NCBI RefSeq assembly: GCF_037975245.1
Contig: NC_092576.1
Coordinates: 28,135,611-28,199,610, forward strand
Source of the DNA: Apostichopus japonicus
Lineage: Eukaryota > Echinodermata > Holothuroidea > Aspidochirotida > Stichopodidae
Length of the DNA: 64,000 bases
Reading direction: 5' to 3'
Part shown: positions 23,055 to 33,130 of the stretch, piece after piece
Position numbering within the stretch: position 1 is the stretch's first letter
How the letters are laid out: the number at the start of each line of letters is the position of its first letter
Notes under the pieces: model-generated
The model's database searches: none
Told to the model about the DNA's origin: nothing
The model's input: the letters and a program-made list of their open reading frames with translations, nothing else
Program-made: the position numbers and the translations under genes

Positions 23055-25572
23055 ATGAGCCAAGCCGCCCTTGAAATGTCTTTCACGGCCGTCAGCAGCA
23101 GTTACGGTCTTCTAAAGAGTCGTACATATAGCAGCTTAAGAAGACAACGTGACCGACTATTGACAGACGCGAAGGTGGCACTGGCTACCAATCGGCATAC
23201 GAGGAAAGCCGTTGAAGAGTTAAGCGACGTGAACCCAGGCATCATAATGAATATGTGTATTAACACTACCTCTGTGAAAACGTATTGTAATAATAGTCAA
23301 ACTTGGTAGTTGTGACGGAGATCATTTCCTTTTGACATATCTGGTGCTGAGGGCGCTATTTCAGAATTGGAGTTAGAACTCGTGTTTTTTCAGAAAGCAA
23401 AGAATTTTTAACCTGCACGATATCAGTAGATTCCATCCTCTTTTGTACAACGTTTTATTACTGAATATCCATCCAAGAGTTACAGTCTACCTTGATTTAA
23501 CAAATTTCATTATTGGAGAGTCACAGTCATGTAAGTTTTGTGTTGAAAATTGAGTATTCCCTTTGTAAAAAAAACCGAAGGTAGCCAGTGTCCCCTTTGC
23601 GGTGATTAATTGGGACTATTGTACCGGTTGCACGAAAGTTTTCCCTGGGATCCATATTTTCCTATAGGGTCTTTACGTTTCGTTAGTGTGTCTTTGCACT
23701 GTCCCCAGGGGTTATCCCGTTATGTTCTTTTTATACCTCCAGACATTTTTACATTGTTTTGTCATTTTGACAGGAGTTATAGGTGTAATTTGGTGGTTTT
23801 CAGGTTTGGGTGTTCAGAAATTGGGGGTGTTCGGAAACTGGCTCCCTTTTGTTTACTCGGTAAATTATGTATGATTTGTGTACTTCGTGATGTTTATTTA
23901 CATTATTTAGCTCCACTAGGCTATTTTACAGTACAGGAGTTGGTGTATATACTGTATGGTTTTCTGTTAGTTGTTGAAACTAGACGTTGTATTCTTCCTC
24001 CTTTACAGGATTACACCTTTTGCCATGTCCTGTATTTTCACAGATCTTGCAGACTCCTTTTTTTTGGTCGAGTCACTCTGCATCATTGATAAGCAGACTT
24101 AATGCATTCATTGACCCTACCGGTCCGGCCCTTAAAGTGTCAAGGCCCTTTCACACATTTCATGTGTTGCCATTTCCTTTATGCTAGGCCTATGTTCTTT
24201 GTTCTTATGATCTATTATATCACGTACAAGTATGATTCATTATTTTTTGTATATTACCTTGGTACTGTACACATATTCATTACTTTCAGGTGTTCTTACA
24301 GTTTTGTAATCTATTGATTATTTGTTTTGACCTAGTGGCTCAGTCGGGACAAGCCATTTGTTTTACGGTACTTTCTCTACATCAATTTTCCATGTACATT
24401 TACATGTGCTGTTGTACCTTTAGAGTATAGACAACCAACCAAACATGTTTTCCTTGTGTGTATGAGACACCAGGTGTCTTTGTGTCATCTACCATGTTCA
24501 ATACACTTTCATAGGTTTTTTATTGATCATTTTCCTATTTACTAAGTAGCTTTTCTACACATTCTCATTATTCTGTTGTTAACCCAACTGGTTCTCATAT
24601 TTTATCACATTTTCTCATTTCAAGCTACCGGATGTTATCAGACGGCTGTTCCAGTTCTACCAGTATCTTATAATATATTTGAAGTTATATATCTTGCATG
24701 TTTTACTTGTGAGTAAGATGTTTATGAGTCGTTTTATATTATATCTCAACAGTTCACCGTTGAAGTACAATAAAGTGGAAACCATTGCTCAGACCCTTGG
24801 CCGCTTCTTTTTTATTTTCATCGGTTGACACTAACTGGTTGATTACAATATTACCGGTTCTACACATTGGCCAGTACAGTAGTACATAGACACATTTGTA
24901 ACTCAAGGGAAACCGTGTTTCATACATTAGCCCATACTCATCATCACAGCATATATTCAGCCTTCATCTGAAAAACGATGCTCGTTAGCTATAGTAATTG
25001 TAAACCTTTAATTACTAGGTAGAAGCAGAATGTATTTCATGGAAATTGTGACGTCATGATTTATTCGCCACATAGATATTCTTCTTTTAGAAATGTCAGC
25101 AACTACTGGACAAATAACAATATTTGTTACTCATATAAAAATACATAATCTCTTAGAATTTTCGAGTGTGCAAATGACTTCGTTTAACACTTGGAATACT
25201 TTACACCACACATAACTACAAGAATTGCCTGGATGTGCTCAATTAGTGAAAAGGCACCAGTTGCGAATGTACATTGGGAGAGGGAATGCCACTTTGCAGA
25301 AGGCACAAAGAGCTGTGTACAAATCAACACAGGTAGGTATTCTTCTTCCCCCTCTTCTGTCTCATCTAAGCCCTTCCTCTTACTTTTCTAATTCTTCTTA
25401 TTATTTGACTATATCTTACCTACGTTGTAATTCTTCTTTACAGTATGACAAGTATGTGTCACGTCATCAGAATAACCAAGACCAGGATGATGAACTGACA
25501 GAACCAGATTGTACCAGTATCAGTACCAGTACCACACTGGGTACTTGTGAAGATGAAGTAGCTATAGAATAA
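23055..25572 (+). CDS. Three-exon unknown gene family, copy A (exon 2 shortened, intron holds a solo LTR)
   Basis: Exon 1 23055-23238 (MSQAALEMSFTAVSSSYGLL ... SDVNPG) ends at a GC donor, CCCAG/GCATCA. Compared with the 36 kb copy, about 150 bp including the original exon 2 acceptor and first 22 codons are deleted. An AG at 25221-25222 (TACAAG) now precedes AATTGCCTGGATG and is in the correct phase, so a shortened exon 2 (25223-25332, LPGCAQLVKRHQLRMYIGRG) could still be spliced. Exon 3 is 25444-25572 (YDKYVSRHQNNQ ... acidic tail, stop), lacking the 18-residue repeats. Spliced product about 140 residues. Whether it is expressed is unknown; it may be a pseudogene. No family recognised. Confidence 0.45.
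23306..24883. mobile_element. Solo LTR with 5-bp target duplication
   Basis: A 1568-bp unit, 23311-24878, starts TGTGACGGAGATC and ends GGCCAGTACA, the TG...CA ends of LTRs. It is flanked on both sides by GTAGT (23306-23310 and 24879-24883). The matching place in the other block copy, near 36290-36300, reads AATCAAACTTAGTAGTACATAG with no insert, giving an empty-site comparison. A polyadenylation signal AATAAA lies at 24769-24774. No gag or pol is seen, so LTR-LTR recombination left only the solo LTR. Strand is probably plus, from the AATAAA position. Confidence 0.88.
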
Positions 25573-26569
25573 TTAGCAATACAGTACGTAGTTAGTAGAA
25601 AACATTAAAACATAACCTTACTTACAAAACGTTATTTTAGCCTGGAATGTTCGTGTCAATACCGTGGTAGGTCTCAAAACTATGAAATAATCCGTATCAA
25701 ACATATTTATAACTTTTTTCAGTTGAACACATGGAAAATTATAAGGTCAATTATTGTTTTGAGGATCCCAAACGTCGGATAAATTACACATTGAAACGAT
25801 CTGCAAAAATGAAACCGAAACATGGCCTCAATTAGTTGATTAAGGTACACAAGCGAAAATGAATATCAATAGTACAAGAAGCATACCAATTCAATGCTAA
25901 TAATTAACTTGATACGGTCAATGGAACACCGCTTTTCACTTTAGGCTATATAATACATTTCAATCAACTTTGTGGTAATCTGTGAAATGACAATTTGTTT
26001 TCCTTTTTTTGTCAGCTAATGTATGTTAAATTCACCACACTATCAACGACGACAGGCAATGAGAAGATGATTTACTCTCCTGGGATATATATATAACACT
26101 AGATCTCTTAAGTGATCAACAGTACATGATATTGGCTGCAGGTCGAAATGTCTCATGTGACCAAACGCATTTCCTTCAAATACTGAATTAGTGTGGTTCT
26201 ACTTTCCCCAGTGGAAATAACACCTCTAACTTACAACGTGTGACGAATCAGCTCTAAATTCTGCACCAGAAGAACAAAATAAAGACATTTGTTTCGCTCC
26301 TCCGTGATTTTCAGCTAAGTGTGGACCAAGTGGGAGGCATTATTTAAAGTTCTATATGCAAACAACTTGTAGACTACGTAGAGAACGTTATTATAATATG
26401 TAAAGTTTTCATTATTTACAACGAAAACCAGCTTCACGAGCCAATGAGTTTCATCGTTTTACGAGTGTTGTTTAGTCTGTGCGCAGTATCGAAAGATGTA
26501 TTTCACATTTATAGAAAGCTATAGTCAATAAGGATATCATGCAGTTGAATTTTACTTACAGTACAACTG

Positions 26570-26946
26570 GTACCAAGGGAAGCAGGACACTTCGCCCAAC
26601 AACCATTTCGCCCAACTGCCATTTCGCCCAACCTTACCATTTCGCCCAACCAGCCTGCTCAGACTCCGATCGATATCGAGCGGACCTCACTTTTTTATTT
26701 ACCTATTACGAAGTAACCTAACCCAAAATAAATCAAATTGACCTAGTGGAATAGAAAAATTAATATTATTCTGACTGAATATTAGTAAAAATAAGGTTGG
26801 GCGAAATGACCAACACGGTTGGGCGAAATGACCATGCTGGTTGGGCGAAATGACCAGGCTGGTTGGGCGAAATGACCAGGCTGGTTGGGCGAAATGGCAG
26901 TTGGGCGAAATGGTTGTTGGGCGAAGTGACTAGAAAGCGTACCAAG
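26570..26946. mobile_element. Palindromic MITE built of GCGAAATGACC-type units, with 8-bp target duplication
   Basis: Left arm 26578-26660 has repeated CATTTCGCCCAAC units. The right arm 26790-26938 carries the same units in reverse orientation (GGTTGGGCGAAATG, seven times). The terminal part CACTTCGCCCAACAACCATT matches its reverse complement at the other end exactly. GTACCAAG occurs at 26570-26577 and 26939-26946. The other block copy reads GGTACCAAGCGGGAAGCATG at this point (38342 on), without the 361-bp insert. This is a non-autonomous DNA element with an 8-bp duplication. No transposase is seen. Confidence 0.85.
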
Positions 26947-27648
26947 CAGCAAGCTTGTCTATATCCAGTATATTCTGCAATCATTACGTATCTCTTGGAG
27001 GATTAAAAAGATATATTTCAGACATTGGTAAGCAGTAGATCAAATATATTTTTCGTTATCACCAACATATACAATTTTTCTTATCTAATATAAATATGTT
27101 AGTTGCAGTTTTAATAGTTTGATCCTTTTCAATATCGTTGTCAATGGAACAATAATCACAACGTCAACTGTAATCGCTATAAAATCATATAGAACTTTGG
27201 AACCTTTCGGACCACATAATTTTAGGTGACCTATCCTTGTCTTTTGCCTTGTCATTGTTTTATTTGTTTGTTTTTGCTGATTACCATGTTGAAAGGTTTC
27301 CTCAAATTCCTCATACCGATACAATATGGGCGGCCATTACTGCCAAAACAATATAAAAATAAATCATTACATTACATTCAAAATAAATGTAAGTGGTATG
27401 ACATTCATTTCTTACTTGTCGCTTGTGTTGCCTTTTAAAAGAGATGCATTATTTAAAGAAAATGTCATCATTCTCTTCTAATGTAAACACATATTCATGT
27501 AGGGGTATTTATCACCAATTACATCATCATCATCATCGTCATAGTGATCATCATACTGATTATGAGTTTGAACTTAAAGAAAGAACATTGATTAATGGAT
27601 ATCATTCATTCCTTTGGCAATCATAAATATAGTATTTCATATGAAGTA

Positions 27649-28085
27649 TCAGAAAGTTGTAGGGATGTCCCCTCCCGTTGTTATAACCAAAGAAGATATC
27701 CTGCTTTGAATAAAAGAACTGCTTCTTAAGAACAAATTTTCAACATCTAAAATAAAAGAGGCAGTTATGGAACATTTCCAAAATAAGTGCTCAATATTCT
27801 CAGTTTCAATTTTATAAAAGGTACAAAGATCTGAATCCCGTTTACCCATCAATGAAAGGAGCCTAATCGTGGCAACAATTCTATGAATAAATTTGAACTG
27901 GGAAAACTGGATTTTAGCTTCAGAGACAGTAGAATACGGCATATGAAAGAAGCGATGCCAGTCTCTGTAGGTTAAGTTGGTGAAGGTCGCATTCCACTTT
28001 TCAATTCCGGTTGTCTGATAGACGACGCAAATGGCGCATATAAAGTAGTTGGGAGACTGTTGAGGCTTTTAGAACTTCATTGAAT
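27649..28085 (-). mobile_element. L1/Tx1-like LINE ORF2 C-terminus, copy A
   Basis: The minus-strand frame holds FFHMPYSTVSEAKIQFSQFK, FIHRIVATIRLLSLMGK and ENIEHLFWKCS. The pattern (Q)FK.IHRI..TN..L..(M/I)G, then ..LC.FC...E...HLF..C is the zinc-binding region at the C-terminus of L1/Tx1-type LINE reverse transcriptases. Here the first Cys-X2-Cys has become CTFY. The upstream part KWNATFTNLTYRDWHRFF is readable in an adjoining frame. A broken copy paralogous to 39530-39870. Confidence 0.75.
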
Positions 28086-28545
28086 AGAATTATTTTGTCA
28101 TTATAAATATAATTAATAAAATATTAGTAATAAATATAGTAGTATTAATAATAAGTAGCATATATCAAAGTGTTGTATCGTGAAAAAAAACATGCTCAAG
28201 AGCACTGTGCAAAGAACGAATACCTGGAATATAAAATTACCAAACTTAAGAAAACCTAAAAGTAATAACAACAGCAATAAAAGTAAAAATGATATAAGAC
28301 AGGGTTATAAACCACAATAAAGAACATAAAAATATAAATATACATAACGAATGTGCACAGTAATCTGAATAAAACAACGTATAAGATTTATGCCGATACT
28401 CAAGCCTAAAAAGATAAGTTTTCAAATGCTTCTTAAAAGTGTCAATAGATGTGACATTTTTCAAGTGATGAGGAAGCGAATTCTATAGTTTAGGACCTGC
28501 TGCACTGAAGAACAATCTCCATATGTGACTTTGTTAGTACGAGGA
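28085..28545 (-). mobile_element. CR1/L2-like LINE C-terminus and 3' tail, copy A
   Basis: Read on the minus strand, 28500-28400 encodes the typical end AAGPKL..NSLP.HLKN followed by SIDTFKKHLKTYLF, though frame breaks interrupt it. After the stop comes a 3' UTR ending in CTTTGCACAGTGCTCTTGAG and ATT repeats at 28085-28160, a CR1/L2-style tail. It lies directly upstream of the L1/Tx1-like fragment, so the CR1 copy seems to have inserted into that older LINE. Confidence 0.7.
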
Positions 28546-31500
28546 CTATATGGAGCAGATCCAAAAATGAAGGTAAGTGATAACATGCTTAAACAAGTAT
28601 TACCTTAGGGACTTTTACCTCTTTTCTCTGACAATGGTTAACTTTTCGAGCGGATGAACACTACTCTAATTGTGGTTTGGTACCTACATGCGGGCTTGCT
28701 GCTACTGTAAATTAGTGGCGCTTCTACCCTAAACGGAAGTTGCTACTATCCAACACATGCTCTTTCTTTGCTCTGCACTACCAGGAGGTCGCGGCTATTT
28801 ATAGATTAGTTGGAAACTCCATAGAAACTGTAATAGCAACCAACCCTTTTATTAAATGGTTGTCTTTATTGTATAGTTACAAGCCAATCAGATGTTGCTT
28901 GATTCTTTCAAGTATAGAACGATTCTGTTCATTTTTTGTGGGACCGTTCCACTAAATGGGGGGGGGGGATGGGGAGGGAGGCTACCTATGACAGTAAGAG
29001 GCCCGTCTGCCGAAAACTGACCCCTCCCCTTGAAAAAAGTACACAAACTTACTTACTAATGAATTACAAGTTATTTTGGAATTATAAGGGACTGTGAATT
29101 GTTTTGGTAACAGTTCAATGCTTTACATTCTAGAACTGTTTGTTTATAGTGCACATTAGTATAGTGAGTTCTACGCAACAATCATCACTGAATAGAATGG
29201 TTGACCTAGTGGTTAGTTGAGGAACACATGTTACCGTGTTACGAACACAAAGTAGTAATTACTGATGCACGGCAGTTGTGGGACATGACCAGTAGTAGCT
29301 TTACCAGCTACTGTATGAGTATCTGCTGGGTGCATGCCTACCCTAGCGCACGCAAGTGAGGGATGGACGAACACTTTGAAGGACAGAAGCATGTAAAATA
29401 AAAAAATTTCAATTAGCAACTGCTTTCATTAACTGACCTTTACTAACAATGATGACAAAGGCATGTACATAGTGTGAATATGAATGTAGATGTAGCACCC
29501 CTAATATTTCCCAATAGTAGTGTCTATAGTTTTGTCCCCCTGTATAATATACCTTTCCTCTTAACTTTTCTTTTCCATTTACTTCTTATCTCTTTGTGGT
29601 ATTTTCTAGTAACGCTCACAGAGTCAGTGAACTGTGTGCATTACCCCTCAGTGGACTAGTTTCCTGCTAAAAGGACCATTAAGCCCTGTGTGGTTTGGCT
29701 TCACACTTAGATTACTCTTAGGTTACGCTAAGCTAGTGATAATTTATCTGTTATTCTCAACACTAACAGACCAGGCCTTGTTTTATTCTCCCTTAAGTGT
29801 AGTAAGTGTTTTCACGCTCTCTGTAATCTCTGGTGGAGTAAGTTAAAGATGTGGGAAGACAGTTTATCTACTTCCTGGAGTATTGGTAGCCAGTCTTAGA
29901 AAAATCTTGTCTGGTAGGGTGGGATAACAACCTTCCCTTTGTTCAAAGAAATGGCTTAAAACAGCTAAGTTTGCAAGCAACTCTACCATTCACCAAGACA
30001 CTCCAAGTCCTGTACCGGACTGTACCAGTTTTCATTAGAAATTAATTTTTAATTTAGAAATTAATTATATTAATTTCTACACAGGTAAGAGTTCATCTTT
30101 TGACTTTGCCACAGGCCCTTCAGTAGCTTGTTCATTTTCATTGTGCATACATAGAGTATTTTACTTGCAAATGTATACATGTTAGTTCTGTGCTGGCCAT
30201 GTGCACACAGAATATTTAGCAGCCCTCATTAAGTGTATGGTGTTGTATTTATTGTTGTTCCTGTGATGGCTACGTGCACACAGACTTAAGTTATTAATTA
30301 AACGTTTTGTACCTGTAATGGCTATAGAGAGTCTACAGGTGAGATCATTATTATTGTTACCTGTTGTTTTATAGTATGTTTATAGGGTTGATTATGGCAC
30401 TTGTACTGCCCTCAACCGTTGCCATTATGTGTGTTGTTATGTTCTAACCTACATTGAGTTAAAGTAAGAGTATTGGAAGTACTTAGGTTTTTTGGTCTAA
30501 CGAGAACCCACATTGGGATATTTATTTAGTTATTATGTACTATTACGATACGTCTAGCATTACCTGTTACCGTAATGTACTCACGTTCGTATCTATTTGT
30601 TCTAAGTTTTCCTATTCAAGCTATGTTTAGATTTCATGATGCAATGCTACACTTTTACTAGTTGCCATGGTGATAGGGATAGCTGAATTTCTGCAAACCT
30701 TTATAGTTGAAAGAATTGTAGCAATATGTTAGTAGGCATATTGACTATTTTGTGGACCGAGACTCTATTGTTGTTGTTTATTAGAATTAGAGTATTAGCA
30801 TGTATTTAGCCCTGTGAGTCACCCTTCACTGGTACAGACTCCATCTGACCAGATATATACAGCAGATAAGCTAGGTGACATAGTTTCCGTTTTATAGCCT
30901 GCTCTTAGTTCCAAGTGACGTTTAGGTACCTGCAGCCTAACAAAAGGTGTCAGTTGCCATGGCAACCTTAGGTCTAAGTAGTAAGAGGTGCATGGGTTGA
31001 ATCACATAGTTAGTATGCTACTGTTGTTGCTACGATTGCTAGCTGAGGGATTTCCCCAGTAGTACATTATTTATACTTGTAGACTTCACGTAAGTCATAG
31101 AGGTTGTATTGATTTTAGAATTAATCACTCGCCTCTATTTGGATATTTTCGTAAGTGGAACTAGGGCAACCAGCTTCTAGTAATATATTTGTTAACCTAC
31201 GACATTCCTAGATTATACTGCTATACCAGATAGGGATAGACAGTTTCACTTATTTATGGAGCACTGTGTTATTGCTGTTTGAGTAACATAGGCAAGTAGT
31301 TGTATGTTTAGCGATCAGTTGTGTATTAGTGTCTACGTCTCGGAAGGTTCACTTTATTTGAATACTTTATAGTTGACTTGTTGTCATGCCGACCAGGTAT
31401 GATGGGTTGTACCATATGTTTTACTCCTTATGAGGTAATTAGGTTGACATTCGCTTATACTATTTCATTATTGTTGTGTCACCCTTACTGATTATCTTTG

Positions 31501-32354
31501 TTGTATATTATTGCATATTTCATACTTATTTTAATTGCTAAGTAATTGTTTGTTTACTGTGGGAGATCGTTAATCCCCTTGCCCTTTGTTTAGTTCGTTT
31601 TTATTGTGTTGGCATTGCATGGTGACCATTCACCAAGACACTCCAAGCTGCCATGCACCTGGCTGTGCCAGACTGTACCAGTTTTCATTAGAAATTAATT
31701 ATATTAATTTCTACACAGCTTATTCATATGTAGTTGATGTAGTTTTCACCTATCGAGGGACCGTGCCTATAGATGTCCTATTATACGGTAGTTTTAGACG
31801 CCGGAACCCCCACGCCTGGTCCGGGTAACCAAGGACGCATGATGTACCCCCACTAGTAGATGCCATTCGTGGACTGAGGGACTGATCCTTTATTCGACGA
31901 GATGGGCGTGACTCCCAAGCTATTAGTTTTAGTAGGCCATTAGTGTTAGGCCATGATGATTTTCATGTGTTAATTATGATTTAACTTTATTTGCATTTTA
32001 TATATTTTCAATCATTTTGCATATCGTAATTCTCTTTTACCGTATGGTGAATAAATCATAGTTACCCTGCGGATTACGATAGAACATTGCGTTTGTCCTC
32101 ATTTTAATATACTGTGTTATTATATCTTCACAAAGGCAGGCGACTCATCACAGAATTGAACCCCGCTTCCCTTGATCTTATGTATCTCGTGGTTGCGTTA
32201 CCAGCACATATTTAGTCTTAACACTAAGTGCTACATAGGCATTACAAGGAGAATCCAATCCGTAAGGACAGGTCGACCCTTTCACATCGCCGGGCGAACA
32301 ACGGATGATCGGTACTGAACCGACTGGTAAACGCTGAAGTAGATATCCTGTGAC
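28546..32354. other. Spacer between the two direct block copies; no gene seen
   Basis: AT-rich DNA with stops in all frames. It holds a G-run near 28960-28970. A direct repeat pair at about 29987-30083 and 31624-31719 shares ACCATTCACCAAGACACTCC and CAGTTTTCATTAGAAATTAA, then TTAATTTCTACACAG. An AATAAA lies near 32050. TGTAGCACCCC at 29491 resembles an LTR start, but I could not find a matching end or target duplication, so an LTR call is not made. No protein motif was recognised. Confidence 0.5.
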
Positions 32355-32889
32355 GGTTCGTCTCAGATCCCGTGGTAGATCGGTGGTGTGTGGATGGCTG
32401 CCGCTACTGTGGGCCGCCGATGTGGAGGTGGTGGCAGAAGATTGAAATGGACAACCAACGAAATAAAAAATAAAAAAGTTAAACTAGATATTACCTTTTC
32501 AAGTAAACCTGCTACCTAATTTCTAGTAAACAAATATGCATCAGAATACAATATTTCACGTCTAAATTTCGGGGATTACCGTAGACCCATCTCCCTCTGT
32601 ACATGGGAGAGGTTTCACTGACCCACGAACCTAAGCCCCTCCTATAACACTCGACACGAGCCTGACTTCAATGCACATTTCTTCACTTATATACTGATCT
32701 ATATCTCCAAAATGCTTAATATGGAAGAGATGGTGAGGTCAGGGAGCTGCTACTCTAGCAGCTCCCTGGTATCAGCGTCTTCATTGATTGCTGTGTAAGT
32801 CGGACGCAGCTGGTCGAATGTACACATGGCCCTGATTGGCCGCTACCTGATTCATCTCGACCAATCGCAGCCTACCTTTGGACTGTCGT

Positions 32890-33130
32890 GAAGAGCCATG
32901 GACCAAGGAGTTGTTACGGAACAACTCCCTGCGCTGCATGGACGCACATCGGACGACCCATGCCCTAGGACTATAAAAGACTGGAATACGCAATCCTTGG
33001 CCGTTAAGGAGAGCCCTACTCTTGATGTGTTTAAAACTAGATTGCCCACGCATTGTTACTATATCACTGCTGCGCTGCGTACCAACATCCTCGTTGTGAT
33101 ACCCCTAATTGAACCTCTATGATTTTTATT
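32890..33130 (+). mobile_element. LINE ORF2 C-terminus and tail in copy B
   Basis: Frame 32898-33122 reads DDPCPRTIKDWNTQSLAVK, then ESPTLDVFKTRLPTH. The RTIKDWN....V..SPTLD.FK.RL pattern is a common C-terminus of non-LTR reverse transcriptases. Upstream catalytic parts are missing. Part of this tail (from GCCCTAGGACTATAAAAGAC) is repeated at 34413 by the tandem duplication. Confidence 0.7.

Larger units (their letters stand above)
19891..28545 (+). repeat. Segmental duplication, copy A
   Basis: Collinear with 32355-40340 from GGTTCGTCTCAGATCCCGTG at the left to GTGACTTTGTTAGTAC at the right. It contains a LINE tail, a long non-coding part, one copy of the three-exon gene, and a minus-strand LINE pair. 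Copy-specific events are a 1568-bp solo LTR (23311-24878), a 361-bp palindromic MITE (26578-26938) and a deletion at the start of gene exon 2. Most shared stretches are very similar by eye (for example 22590-22850 against 34110-34375), so the duplication is fairly young. Confidence 0.85.

Noticed and set aside
23610-24089. 159-codon open frame, plus strand
   Set aside because: Lies wholly inside the solo LTR, has no recognisable motif and is rich in residues expected from T-rich DNA; taken as a chance frame.
29491-32150. A second large LTR starting TGTAGCACCCC
   Set aside because: No CA end with matching target duplication and no primer-binding site found, so the call was not made.
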